DNA from: Candidatus Saccharibacteria bacterium UBA3225
Lineage (GTDB): Bacteria; Patescibacteriota; Saccharimonadia; Saccharimonadales; Saccharimonadaceae
NCBI GenBank assembly: GCA_002363515.1
Contig: DEVX01000025.1
Span: 1-15,955 of the forward strand
Direction of reading: 5' to 3'
DNA length: 15,955 nt
Each line of letters opens with the position of its first letter. The first letter of the stretch is position 1. This document shows, in pieces, positions 1 to 5,884 of this stretch. Position numbers and translations under genes: made by a program. The notes under the pieces are model-generated. The model was not told the origin of the DNA. It worked only from the letters and a program-made list of their open reading frames with translations, and did no database searches.

Positions 1-1
1 T

Positions 2-1006
2 CGCAACAGCCGACTACAAAGCCGCATGACATCCGGTATTGACGGAAATGGGCAACTAACGCTTAGAGGTAGAATCCAAAACAAATTACCTAGGACGCGC
101 GCTGGCAATGCGCGATTAGCCGAGGCACGCAGGAGCGCCCTCAGCACCGCAAGCGCCGACGTAACGAACAAGCGTATGCTAACAACCGCTGGCGTCGCCG
201 CTACAGCCGCAGGAATTGCCAATAAAGCCGATTCGCAAATCATCGACGACGAAATCGTCAATATGGCTAAGGATACCAATAACTACAACGTAGATACAAT
301 GGAGACGAGATTAACTGCACTCTTACATCAAGACAGTCTAAACGAAGGAGAGAAGATTGAAGCTAAAGCCTTGATGAAAAAGTTATCACAATCTGGCGGC
401 GACGGGAATAAGCGCTTGGCAAACATTGTTAGGAATACTAGTACAGAGACCAAGGCAAGCTCGGCGGGCAAACAGCTAATGGCCAATTACGCCACCAGTA
501 CCGATATTGCTGGCAATATTAGCAATAAAGATGCCTACGTAGCGCAATACCTACGAGATGTCCAGGCGGGTGCAGAAACGGTCGATAAGGAAAAAGTCAC
601 TACGGATACGTCATTCGACCAATGGTCCACTATGCAAATCAGAAAAGGCGATGGCGATCAGAATATAACAAATGAAGAGTTCGTCGCCACAAAACAACTA
701 GATGACGACCAGCGCCTACTGCAACAAAGTACAACAAGCCTTAAGCAAACATACAATACAGGCAACATTACATCTACTCGCGCAGAGCGTATTATGCAAA
801 ATGAGAATCTTAACAAGAAAGATGAACAACATAAGATATTCACTAATATTCAACAAAACAAAGATGACCCATTCAAAGACATATCTAGCGATAAGAATCC
901 TCATGTTACGCCAAGGCCAGGCAGTAGCGGTGGTGGCCGAAGCGGAAGCGGCGGAAACAACGGCGGAAGCGGCGGTGGCCGAAGCGGAAGCGGCGGAACC
1001 CCATAA
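2..1006 (+). CDS. C-terminal part of an unrecognised protein with Gly/Ser-rich tail (5' partial)
   Basis: The frame is open to the left window edge. An ATG at 26 gives 326 residues, but it has neither a Shine-Dalgarno site nor a -10 box before it, so I treat the gene as continuing upstream. The visible part is hydrophilic and probably mostly helical, rich in Ala, Asn, Asp, Lys and Thr. One hydrophobic-ish Ala-rich stretch (about residues 53-66 from the ATG) is too weak to call a membrane helix. The last ~30 residues are almost only Gly, Ser, Arg and Asn, encoded by a tandem-like DNA repeat. No catalytic motif is visible. It could be the cytoplasmic tail of a large membrane protein such as a VirB6/TrbL-like secretion component, which is a guess from composition only. 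The gene ends at a strong bidirectional terminator. Confidence 0.6.
   Translation, partial: RNSRLQSRMTSGIDGNGQLTLRGRIQNKLPRTRAGNARLAEARRSALSTASADVTNKRMLTTAGVAATAAGIANKADSQIIDDEIVNMAKDTNNYNVDTMETRLTALLHQDSLNEGEKIEAKALMKKLSQSGGDGNKRLANIVRNTSTETKASSAGKQLMANYATSTDIAGNISNKDAYVAQYLRDVQAGAETVDKEKVTTDTSFDQWSTMQIRKGDGDQNITNEEFVATKQLDDDQRLLQQSTTSLKQTYNTGNITSTRAERIMQNENLNKKDEQHKIFTNIQQNKDDPFKDISSDKNPHVTPRPGSSGGGRSGSGGNNGGSGGGRSGSGGTP
926..998 (+). repeat. Direct repeat encoding the Gly/Ser/Arg tail
   Basis: A 31-nt unit at 926-956 recurs at 968-998 with a single difference (t931 versus c973). The offset is 42 nt (14 codons), so the reading frame is kept. Both copies encode the motif GGGRSGSGG, and the unit between them is also Gly/Ser/Asn-rich. 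This kind of in-frame duplication can lengthen or shorten a flexible linker by slippage. Confidence 0.85.
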
Positions 1007-1020
1007 TCCGACACGAGCTC

Positions 1021-1059
1021 ATATAAAAATACCCCAGTCGTCTGGGGGTATTTTTATAT
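1021..1059. terminator. Bidirectional intrinsic terminator
   Basis: A long near-perfect inverted repeat: the left arm ATATAAAAATACCCCAG pairs with CTGGGG-(extra G)-TATTTTTATAT around a small loop near 1038-1041. The A-tract before and T-tract after the GC core allow termination in both directions. It sits between two convergent genes, the + gene stopping at 1006 and the - gene whose stop codon begins at 1062, immediately beside it. Confidence 0.9.
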
Positions 1060-1785
1060 CTATAATATCTTTTCGCAAATACAATTATTTGCTTTTCGCA
1101 TTGCCGACAACCGTTCGTCGGTGCCCTTAATCGTCCAGACTAAAATCGGCTTCCGAAGGCTACGCAGAGTATCAATTACCGGAATGTCTAAATCATTTTT
1201 GTCTACGGAAATAAAATCACTCAAAAACATCGACCAGTTTACAGCTCTTCGAAAGACCCAATTCTTAATGCCTTTAACGTCCTTAAACATACTGTTCGAA
1301 AATAGCTGCCCAACCGGTCGATCGCGAAATAGATGTCTCAGTTTTCGCACAATCAGTGGGTGAAAACTTTTTAGGGCGTAATCCCCAACATATCCATCGA
1401 GCAATTGCACCAAGGCTTTTTCAAGCTTACCTACGGGAGCATCAGATTTTAATTCGATAATAATTGGCACAGCCCCGTTTATTAACGCCAAAACATCTTT
1501 TAGCAAAGGAATGCGCTCATCTGTTCCACAGAGCCGATATTTTTTAAGCTTTGCTGCAGATAGAGTTTTTATCTCGACATCTGCACCGCACATCCGTTTG
1601 ATATTATCGTCATGAAAAACCACCACGCGCCCATCGGCTAACAAGTGGACATCCAACTCAATAATATAGCCGGCGCGCACCGCCGCACCAAAAGCCGTCA
1701 TTGAATTTTCTGGCACACTGCCACCGTGAAGGCCGCGATGCGCTATTAACGACGAGAATAGAAAATCTAGATTTTTCTTGCGCAT
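1060..1785 (-). CDS. Glycerophosphodiester phosphodiesterase (GDPD, UgpQ-like)
   Basis: Predicted to hydrolyse glycerophosphodiesters (deacylated phospholipid headgroups) to glycerol-3-phosphate and an alcohol. From the ATG at 1785 the protein is 241 residues, the size of cytosolic UgpQ-type enzymes, with no signal peptide. The GDPD hallmarks are in order: His-Arg-Gly at 16-18, Pro-Glu-Asn-Ser at 25-28, Glu-x-Asp at 43-45, His-Asp at 58-59, Glu-x-Lys at 111-113 and a late VWTI motif. The C-terminus ends soon after and lacks the usual IITDxP ending, so it is slightly short. I prefer the start at 1785 to the in-frame ATG at 1809: it overlaps the flavodoxin stop as TAATG, the classic coupling arrangement, whereas the upstream ATG would overlap 25 nt. 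It is the last gene of the cyclophilin-like/flavodoxin operon. The family call is firm; the substrate is not. Confidence 0.93.
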   Translation of the reverse strand: MRKKNLDFLFSSLIAHRGLHGGSVPENSMTAFGAAVRAGYIIELDVHLLADGRVVVFHDDNIKRMCGADVEIKTLSAAKLKKYRLCGTDERIPLLKDVLALINGAVPIIIELKSDAPVGKLEKALVQLLDGYVGDYALKSFHPLIVRKLRHLFRDRPVGQLFSNSMFKDVKGIKNWVFRRAVNWSMFLSDFISVDKNDLDIPVIDTLRSLRKPILVWTIKGTDERLSAMRKANNCICEKIL

Positions 1786-2318
1786 TAAATAGCCAATTGA
1801 TCCACCCAATAATATACTTGCTTACGACCGCCAGGTTGGCGCGCAAGTTCGCCCGACATCGCAAAGCCCTGTTCTGGAGCAGACCCGACGGCTTTTTCGG
1901 CCACAACACGAAAAGTATCTACTTCGCCCGAACCACCATGCGTACAAAACGGAATTACAATCTTACCCGTGAAGACATGTTTTTCCAAGAATGTATACAT
2001 AATCATTGGCAAATCGCTACACCAAATCGGATAGCCAATAAAAATCGTGTCATAATCGTCAAAATCTGGCACATCCTCGGCATATTCAGGGCGCTCTTGC
2101 ATGGCACGTTCTTCTGTCGCTTTTACAAGCTTTTGGTCGTAGCTATCTGGATATGGTTCTTTTGGCATAATCTGAAAGCTAGTGACATCATGCCCATCTT
2201 CTTTAAGCTTTGCTACAATCGCATCTGCCATCATTGCCGTATTGCCGACTTCATTCTTCTCGCCAGCAACAATATCCTCGCCACCTGCCGAGAAGAAACA
2301 TACTAATACCTTACTCAT
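1785..2318 (-). CDS. Flavodoxin family protein
   Basis: A 177-residue flavodoxin-fold protein, expected to bind FMN and carry electrons or reduce quinone-like substrates in the cytoplasm. Visible features: N-terminal beta strand KVLVCFFSAG leading into a phosphate-binding loop around residues 9-28 (ending GNT), a central strand TIFIGYPIWC (91-100) with the isoalloxazine-contacting loop after it, and IPFCTHGGSG (122-131). These match the longer 'flavodoxin_4'-like group common in Firmicutes. The start is fixed by an AGGAGGA Shine-Dalgarno that overlaps the stop codon of the upstream cyclophilin-like gene. The 3' end overlaps the GDPD start (TAATG). Pairing with the cyclophilin-like protein and a divergent MerR regulator suggests a redox or electrophile response; that role is inference. 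Confidence 0.93.
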   Translation of the reverse strand: MSKVLVCFFSAGGEDIVAGEKNEVGNTAMMADAIVAKLKEDGHDVTSFQIMPKEPYPDSYDQKLVKATEERAMQERPEYAEDVPDFDDYDTIFIGYPIWCSDLPMIMYTFLEKHVFTGKIVIPFCTHGGSGEVDTFRVVAEKAVGSAPEQGFAMSGELARQPGGRKQVYYWVDQLAI

Positions 2319-2321
2319 TTT

Positions 2322-2328
2322 TCCTCCT
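2322..2328 (-). promoter_or_regulatory. Shine-Dalgarno site of the flavodoxin gene
   Basis: AGGAGGA on the minus strand, only 3 nt before the ATG at 2318. It overlaps the TAG stop (2329-2327) of the preceding gene. A terminating ribosome would be placed directly on this site, so reinitiation or coupling is likely. Confidence 0.8.
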
Positions 2329-2857
2329 ATTTAAAAAATTCTACCGTAACTTTTCCATTGCCCATTACACTCTCAAGCGATTCCGGGCTCACGATTCTAC
2401 CCAAACGCGTATATTCATACTGCGTATCAAAAGATTTATAGAAAATCACTATTGTATTGTCGCCATATAACATTACATCACCAGCATTAATGTGCTCTGG
2501 CTTATAGTTTTTCACAGGCAAAGTGTCGCTGCCCGTATAGTATTTTTCATTATTATTCAAATCAAGCATCTCTAGCTCAAACGGGGTAGAGGTTGCAAAC
2601 TCTTGGCCAGCCTTACCAGGATTGACAGACATTAAATAGCTTTCGCCATTTACTCTAATTGAAATATATTTAATACCCGTATTTTCCTCCTCTTTTTGTA
2701 CTTCTGATTCGGCTTCGACTGACACGTCTTGAGCTTTCTTGCGTTTTTCTTTCTTAATTGATTCGAAGCCAGTCCTCATGAAAATGGACATGCCAACCAT
2801 CGCAATAACCATTGTTGCCAAGATCAAGATGATTTTCTTTTTATCACTACTTTCCAT
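2327..2857 (-). CDS. Membrane-anchored cyclophilin-like fold protein
   Basis: 176 residues. The N-terminus is charged (ESSDKKK), followed by a single hydrophobic segment at about 9-27 without a lipobox Cys, so it is probably a signal anchor. Then comes a highly charged linker (30-60) and a C-terminal domain (about 61-176). The domain matches the small cyclophilin-like fold family: the IRVNG start, the NNNEKYY motif (101-107), and especially HINAGDVMLYGDN (122-134) followed by IVIFYKSF and YTRLGRI. Members of this family often sit beside flavodoxins. They lack demonstrated prolyl isomerase activity, so the biochemical role is unknown. It is the first gene of the three-gene operon, 46 bp from the divergent MerR gene. 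No good SD precedes its ATG. Confidence 0.88.
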   Translation of the reverse strand: MESSDKKKIILILATMVIAMVGMSIFMRTGFESIKKEKRKKAQDVSVEAESEVQKEEENTGIKYISIRVNGESYLMSVNPGKAGQEFATSTPFELEMLDLNNNEKYYTGSDTLPVKNYKPEHINAGDVMLYGDNTIVIFYKSFDTQYEYTRLGRIVSPESLESVMGNGKVTVEFFK

Positions 2858-2885
2858 TAGCGTTTTCGTCTCGCTTTGTTATACT
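2857..2885 (+). promoter_or_regulatory. Probable promoter of the MerR-family gene
   Basis: A TATACT -10 box (2880-2885) lies 17 bp after a weak TTAGCG -35 (2857-2862). The predicted transcript starts about 11 nt before the ATG at 2904. The -10 box is embedded in the palindrome at 2879-2898. Confidence 0.45.
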
Positions 2886-2898
2886 ATATATTGTACAA
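2879..2898. promoter_or_regulatory. Imperfect palindrome, candidate MerR-family operator
   Basis: A 20-bp dyad, TTATACTATA/TATTGTACAA, in which 16 of 20 positions are self-complementary. It is the only notable symmetry in the 46-bp gap between the divergent MerR regulator and the redox operon. It covers the + strand -10 box (TATACT) and minus-strand candidates TATAGT (2888-2883) and TATAAC (2883-2878). MerR dimers bind such dyads between the -35 and -10 of the promoters they control. The operator role is inferred from position and symmetry. Confidence 0.6.
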
Positions 2899-2903
2899 CA
2901 GAT

Positions 2904-3326
2904 ATGCTCGAACAGAAAATTTACAGCCTAGAAGAGGCAGGGCAGAAAACAAATTTAAGTGCAAAAATACTGCACTCTTTTTGCGATCATAATCTTATTC
3001 CTGGAGTTAAGCCCGGCACGAAAGCGCCACGCTTCGACGAATACGACATCCAATGGATCAAGATTGTCGATAACCTCAAACATTGCCGCATGACCAACGA
3101 TGAGATATACAAATACGCTCAACTTTTCGCCAAAGGTAGTACGACTATACCAGAACGCAAAGCAATGCTCAAAGAAAAGGCCCAGGAACTTGAAGCCGAA
3201 ATGTACGAGCTCCAAGCCAGTCTCGACTATATCAATTATCGCCAGCAATATTACGACCGCATCCTCGAACAAGATATCGACGGTGCCGCCGAAGTTCTGC
3301 TTGAATCAGATATGTGCATGTTTTAG
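2904..3326 (+). CDS. MerR-family transcriptional regulator
   Basis: 140 residues from the ATG at 2904; longer in-frame starts would run back through the divergent gene and its promoter. The winged-helix start is typical: IYSLEEAGQKTNLSAKILHSFCDHNLIPGVK (about 5-35), then the wing with APRFDEYDIQWIKIVDNLKHCRMTNDEI (about 40-68), matching the MerR pattern of sensor helix, 'YY' helix, 'RRY' wing and 'LGMSL-EI'. A long dimerisation helix rich in Glu/Lys/Gln follows (about 85-125). There is no C-terminal metal-binding Cys cluster. Single Cys residues occur in the DNA-binding half and in the DMCMF end, so redox sensing is possible but unproven. Its likely targets are itself and the divergent redox operon. 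Its stop overlaps the YfiH stop tail to tail. Confidence 0.92.
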   Translation: MLEQKIYSLEEAGQKTNLSAKILHSFCDHNLIPGVKPGTKAPRFDEYDIQWIKIVDNLKHCRMTNDEIYKYAQLFAKGSTTIPERKAMLKEKAQELEAEMYELQASLDYINYRQQYYDRILEQDIDGAAEVLLESDMCMF

Positions 3327-4096
3327 TCTTTTAGCCAGATTAGTGCTAAATTGCGAAAATGCTTTTCGCTTTCAATATTCCCTCTATAGGAATTAATCAA
3401 ATCCTTATGACAAACTGTACACAGGCCAGAGTCGATAATATTTTCCATTTTTACGCCAGCTCTCTCTAGCAACCAAGTATTACAACGTACCGTATCGATG
3501 TGGAATTTGCCACCTTTTTTCTCGGTTATCTCCTCAATTATCTCCGGGTACGCCTTCGCAAACTCGTCATATACATCCTGGTCGACTTCAAAATGATCCT
3601 GACGAATACTCGGACAAATCACGCAGGCTAAATCCGAGGTTCTCGTATTATACTCTGCAATCATTTTACGAAGCCCATTCTGGGCAATTTTCTGCAAAGT
3701 GCCACGCCAACCTGAATGAATGTTCGCAATTGCATGATGTACTGGATCATACATTAATAAAGAGATGCAATCTGCAACTTTAGTACACAAAACAGCACCA
3801 CGCTTTGCGGTCACTAATCCGTCCGTATCCTTAAATTCGCGCACTGCGTCGTCATATTCTGCCACCACATCAGTATGCGCCTGAAACGGCATTATAAAAT
3901 CGTCAACACTAACACCAAGCTCACTCGCAATTCCAGAATAATCCACCTCTGGCGAAATTGGCTCATAGTGATACCTCTTTGCGCCTCGAATTGCAAAAGC
4001 CGCACCAAGTTCAGGATACTTCTCAAGCTCAGGAAAAACTAGATACTCAGCCTTCTCGCCCACAATATGCTTTACGCGGTCATTGTCTAGCATCAT
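3323..4096 (-). CDS. pgeF: YfiH/PgeF-family enzyme (laccase-domain purine nucleoside phosphorylase or peptidoglycan editing factor)
   Basis: 257 residues, the normal family length. The zinc and active-site signatures are intact: QAHTD (72-76, His74), VADC (107-110, Cys110), HSGWRGT (127-133, His127), then CICPSI-type CVICPSI (158-164) and the C-terminal YRGN...RNLALIWL. Family members were annotated as multicopper polyphenol oxidases. They are now known as zinc-dependent purine nucleoside phosphorylase/adenosine deaminase-like enzymes, or as PgeF, which removes wrong residues from peptidoglycan precursors. Which activity applies here cannot be read from sequence. The start overlaps the stop of a 32-residue acidic ORF as ATGA, so the two are probably co-translated. 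The 3' end overlaps the MerR stop by 4 nt. Confidence 0.95.
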   Translation of the reverse strand: MMLDNDRVKHIVGEKAEYLVFPELEKYPELGAAFAIRGAKRYHYEPISPEVDYSGIASELGVSVDDFIMPFQAHTDVVAEYDDAVREFKDTDGLVTAKRGAVLCTKVADCISLLMYDPVHHAIANIHSGWRGTLQKIAQNGLRKMIAEYNTRTSDLACVICPSIRQDHFEVDQDVYDEFAKAYPEIIEEITEKKGGKFHIDTVRCNTWLLERAGVKMENIIDSGLCTVCHKDLINSYRGNIESEKHFRNLALIWLKD

Positions 4097-4191
4097 TCGC
4101 TACAAGCCCAAAGCTCTTCATTGTCGTCGTCGTCGCGGCTTTGCTCAAGCTCTTGAATGGCCTTTTCCTCTTCGCTATTATCCTGGTCCAT
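4093..4191 (-). CDS. Acidic 32-residue microprotein, coupled to pgeF
   Basis: A short ORF from the ATG at 4191 to a TGA at 4095-4093 that overlaps the pgeF start (ATGA). It encodes a strongly acidic peptide starting MDQDNSEEEK, with an Asp4 run and ending ELWACSE. No family is recognised. Support comes from the 4-nt overlap, and from a TATAAT box ending exactly 6 nt before its ATG, the same spacing as at five other starts in this window. An ATG six codons earlier (4209) lies upstream of the -10 box, so it is unlikely to be used. It could be a real microprotein or mainly a translated leader that delivers ribosomes to pgeF. Confidence 0.6.
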   Translation of the reverse strand: MDQDNSEEEKAIQELEQSRDDDDNEELWACSE

Positions 4192-4197
4192 ATCTAT

Positions 4198-4226
4198 ATT
4201 ATATCTCATTCCGCGCTGCGGCCAAC
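4198..4226 (-). promoter_or_regulatory. Promoter of the microprotein-pgeF unit
   Basis: Minus strand TATAAT (4203-4198), with the ATG at 4191 following after ATAGAT. A plausible -35 is GTTGGC (4226-4221, 17-bp spacer) or TTGGCC one base nearer. The start of transcription would coincide with the start codon. Confidence 0.65.
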
Positions 4227-4243
4227 AACACCGATTAGAAACA

Positions 4244-4272
4244 TTTAGCTATTACGCACAATAGGATATACT
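4244..4272 (+). promoter_or_regulatory. Promoter of the 196-residue gene
   Basis: TATACT at 4267-4272, then 6 nt, then ATG at 4279. A weak -35 TTTAGC (4244-4249) lies 17 bp upstream. No SD lies at a usable distance, so a leaderless transcript is predicted. Confidence 0.55.
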
Positions 4273-4278
4273 GAGCAT

Positions 4279-4869
4279 ATGAAATTACGCCTAGATCACG
4301 ATCAAGTTGACATAGACAACATCGACTACATAAGCGAGCGTACGACCATACGCATCATGGTTCAGTTCAAATGGAACGACGAGAAATATTATGTCGTAAA
4401 TCGAGAGATTTCCCTATATGACGCAGCCGAAGATGGCAACAATGCAGTATTTTATAATGCTCCAGAATTTATAATTGACGGAGCAAACCTAAACGAATCT
4501 ACAATCTCCAAGGCAGTAGTTGCATTTCTTGCGCACTTCAAGCTATATATGTATTCATATTCAATAGCAGGACATAAATCCTACGTCTCCTACAATAGTA
4601 GTGCGCAAACCACACAGTTAGGCTTAAAATTCCAACCAGCCTACCACGACACAAATATCTTCATAGAGGCAATTGCGCAAACCGAGGACGGCATTGACTA
4701 CAATCAAATTTTCGACACACGGATCAAGGGCGCAGTCAAGAGCATAAGCGACGAAGATTTAGTAAGAATAGGCTACAGCGACGATGAAGATTACATCCGC
4801 ACCGCTACATTACTAAAAGAGAGCGAAATGCCACAAGAACTATTAAAATGGACCGAGTTTAAGGCTTAA
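4279..4869 (+). CDS. Hypothetical protein, 196 residues
   Basis: I do not recognise a family. The protein is soluble-looking, with no signal peptide or membrane helix. It is rich in Asp, Tyr, Ile and Asn and has alternating hydrophobic stretches (TTIRIMVQFKW, KYYVVNREISLY, QLGLKFQPAY) that suggest beta strands. One more helical stretch lies around STISKAVVAFLAHFK (75-89), and the acidic C-terminal third ends LLKWTEFKA. No conserved catalytic pattern is obvious. It is transcribed alone: divergent from the microprotein-pgeF unit, with a convergent tRNA downstream. The start is supported by the -10 box 6 nt upstream. Confidence 0.8.
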   Translation: MKLRLDHDQVDIDNIDYISERTTIRIMVQFKWNDEKYYVVNREISLYDAAEDGNNAVFYNAPEFIIDGANLNESTISKAVVAFLAHFKLYMYSYSIAGHKSYVSYNSSAQTTQLGLKFQPAYHDTNIFIEAIAQTEDGIDYNQIFDTRIKGAVKSISDEDLVRIGYSDDEDYIRTATLLKESEMPQELLKWTEFKA

Positions 4870-4884
4870 GTAGACGGCTTTATT

Positions 4885-4902
4885 TGCTTTTATTAAAAAG
4901 CA
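4885..4902 (+). terminator. Weak hairpin after the 196-residue gene
   Basis: TGCTTTT (4885-4891), loop ATTA, AAAAGCA (4896-4902): a 7-bp stem 13 nt after the stop codon. It has no T-tract after it, so termination may depend instead on the hairpin at 4948-4964, which can fold on both strands. Confidence 0.35.
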
Positions 4903-4942
4903 TTGGGCGAACCTTGGGCTCTCATCCTGCGCTGTAGCCAAC

Positions 4943-4964
4943 AAAAAAAAGTCCTACGGACTTT
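4943..4964 (-). terminator. Intrinsic terminator of the tRNA-Gln gene
   Basis: On the minus strand AAAGTCC, loop GTA, GGACTTT, followed by a T-run through 4943 (eight T counting the last stem base). It begins 7 nt after the tRNA CCA end. On the + strand the same stem is followed by CTTG after its final TTT, so it may weakly stop transcription from the 196-residue gene too. Confidence 0.85.
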
Positions 4965-4970
4965 CTTGAT

Positions 4971-5045
4971 TGGCTGGACCGGCAGGATTCGAACCTGCGA
5001 ATGCTGGGACCAAAACCCAGTGCCTTACCACTTGGCGACGGTCCA
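4971..5045 (-). tRNA. tRNA-Gln (anticodon TTG), CCA encoded
   Basis: The minus strand folds as a complete cloverleaf. The acceptor TGGACCG (5045-5039) pairs with CGGTCCA (4981-4975), followed by discriminator G and genomic CCA (4973-4971). The anticodon stem is CTGGG/CCCAG with loop TTTTGGT, giving anticodon TTG (reads CAA, and CAG by wobble). The T arm is GCAGG-TTCGAAT-CCTGC and the D arm contains GCCAAGTGGTAAGGC. Short variable loop. The U1-A72 pair is typical of bacterial tRNA-Gln. The gene stands alone with its own promoter and terminator. Confidence 0.97.
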
Positions 5046-5055
5046 ATCTTTCAAA

Positions 5056-5084
5056 ATTCTATCACAAAAAGAAATCTTTGTCGA
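5056..5084 (-). promoter_or_regulatory. Promoter of tRNA-Gln
   Basis: Minus strand TCGACA (5084-5079, five of six to consensus), a 17-bp spacer, then TAGAAT (5061-5056) with an upstream TG (TGATAGAAT, extended -10). The mature tRNA begins 10 nt after the -10 box, so the 5' leader is very short. Confidence 0.85.
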
Positions 5085-5096
5085 ATAAGGTTACAT

Positions 5097-5122
5097 AAAA
5101 AGGTCTCCCACTAGGGGAGACC
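5097..5122 (-). terminator. Intrinsic terminator of the 189-residue gene
   Basis: Minus strand GGTCTCCC (5122-5115), loop CTAGT, GGGAGACC (5109-5102), then five T (5101-5097). An 8-bp perfect stem located 35 nt after the stop codon and just upstream of the tRNA promoter, insulating the two units. Confidence 0.92.
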
Positions 5123-5156
5123 ACGAAGGCGCTACAAAGCTACGCATAACAAAAAG

Positions 5157-5726
5157 TTACAGCGACATAACAATGATGACGGTATTCGAAACATATACAG
5201 CATCATCCTCTAACCAAATCCATGCTTCATAGTCGTACCCACTCCCAGGCGAAACAAACTGGCACCCACTTTTATCGGGTAACAAATCAAAATAATAATC
5301 AGCAATAATGTCCTTTGAATGATCTACCGTAACATAGAGCCGCCCATTTTGGTTTACCGACATACTACCGTAAATTTTAGATTTACGCGCATAGAAATCA
5401 CGCTCGATGGCCTTATATAAAGCCCCTCCCGCTTTAGCGGTAATCGAATCGCAGTCTCCAGTCGTAACATCACAATAATATACTTCGCTCAACATAGGCG
5501 GTATCGTCTCGCTTGAATTTGGCCCATACGTAAACCGATGCAGCGTACCCGACTCGGCAGACGATAGTCCAAAATTGAAGTATGCCAAATTGTCAGGCTC
5601 CATACCGGCTTTATCATGAAACTCACGCAATGCGGCTAACGGGATCTTAATTAAACCAGGTCTTACCGCATGAACTTTTGAAGCTACCAACGCGTTATAA
5701 AGGTCATTTCGGCTATCAGCATTCAT
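5157..5726 (-). CDS. Hypothetical protein, 189 residues
   Basis: No family recognised. I start at the ATG at 5726 because GGAGGT (5739-5734) lies 7 nt before it. An in-frame extension to 5837 would add 37 residues that run across AT-rich promoter-like DNA. The protein has no signal peptide. It starts with a helical stretch (about 1-40), continues into what looks like beta-rich sequence with Tyr-rich strands (SEVYYCDVTTGDCDS, GRLYVTVDHSKDIIADYYFDLL), and ends with the hydrophobic strand VYVSNTVIIVMSL. The alternation of strands and polar turns, with DYEAWIWLEDDA near the end, resembles small immunity or Imm/SMI1-type proteins, but this is only an impression. Single-gene unit with its own terminator. 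Confidence 0.78.
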   Translation of the reverse strand: MNADSRNDLYNALVASKVHAVRPGLIKIPLAALREFHDKAGMEPDNLAYFNFGLSSAESGTLHRFTYGPNSSETIPPMLSEVYYCDVTTGDCDSITAKAGGALYKAIERDFYARKSKIYGSMSVNQNGRLYVTVDHSKDIIADYYFDLLPDKSGCQFVSPGSGYDYEAWIWLEDDAVYVSNTVIIVMSL

Positions 5727-5733
5727 ACTTTTT

Positions 5734-5739
5734 ACCTCC
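5734..5739 (-). promoter_or_regulatory. Shine-Dalgarno deciding the start of the 189-residue gene
   Basis: GGAGGT on the minus strand, 7 nt before the ATG at 5726. This is one of only three clear SD sites in the window and rules out the longer reading of the frame. Confidence 0.85.
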
Positions 5740-5765
5740 GTTATTAATGTGCAAAATCTACAAAT

Positions 5766-5794
5766 ATATAATCCTAAAATTATAAAATCCGCAA
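5766..5794 (-). promoter_or_regulatory. Tentative promoter of the 189-residue gene
   Basis: Minus strand TTGCGG (5794-5789), a 17-bp spacer and TTATAT (5771-5766). A second candidate -10, TATAAT at 5784-5779, has no good -35. The region is AT-rich, so I cannot decide between them. Confidence 0.35.
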
Positions 5795-5804
5795 GCATTA
5801 GCAT

Positions 5805-5833
5805 TTGACTAAAACGGCAATCTGTGATATAAT
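5805..5833 (+). promoter_or_regulatory. Strong distal promoter of the ABC exporter operon
   Basis: TTGACT (5805-5810), a 17-bp spacer and TATAAT (5828-5833) preceded by TG (TGATATAAT). This is one of the best sigma-70-type promoters in the window. Transcription should start near 5840 and give a leader of about 50 nt before the ABC ATPase ATG at 5891. Confidence 0.8.
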
Positions 5834-5843
5834 ACAAACATAT

Positions 5844-5861
5844 ATGCTCCTAGTCTTTTGA
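5844..5861 (+). other. Possible five-codon leader ORF
   Basis: ATG CTC CTA GTC TTT TGA begins a few bases after the expected start of the distal transcript. Its stop overlaps the TTGACT -35 of the proximal promoter. No SD precedes it. A chance ORF of this size is common, so this is only a candidate. Confidence 0.2.
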
Positions 5862-5884
5862 CTCGAGCTCTTTCTTGCTAAAAT
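5858..5884 (+). promoter_or_regulatory. Proximal extended -10 promoter of the ABC operon
   Basis: TGC TAAAAT (hexamer 5879-5884) ends exactly 6 nt before the ATG at 5891. TTGACT (5858-5863) is a possible -35 with a short 15-bp spacer, compensated by the TGN element. A leaderless mRNA is predicted. Confidence 0.6.

Noticed and set aside
702..1130. + strand ORF of 142 residues
   Set aside because: A shadow frame of the Gly/Ser-tail gene, with Ala/Glu low complexity from the same repeat. It also runs through the terminator at 1021-1059.
1786..1809. Upstream ATG of the GDPD gene
   Set aside because: It would overlap the flavodoxin gene by 25 nt; the TAATG junction at 1785 is the usual coupled start.
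2739..2903. N-terminal extension of the MerR regulator
   Set aside because: It would cover the divergent cyclophilin-like gene start and the promoter/operator. The MerR domain begins right after the ATG at 2904.
4903..5088. + strand ORF of 61 residues
   Set aside because: It lies across the minus-strand tRNA-Gln gene and its terminator and promoter, and has no start signal.
5727..5837. 37-residue extension of the 189-residue protein
   Set aside because: A clear SD precedes the ATG at 5726, and the extension is AT-rich DNA bearing promoter-like hexamers on both strands.
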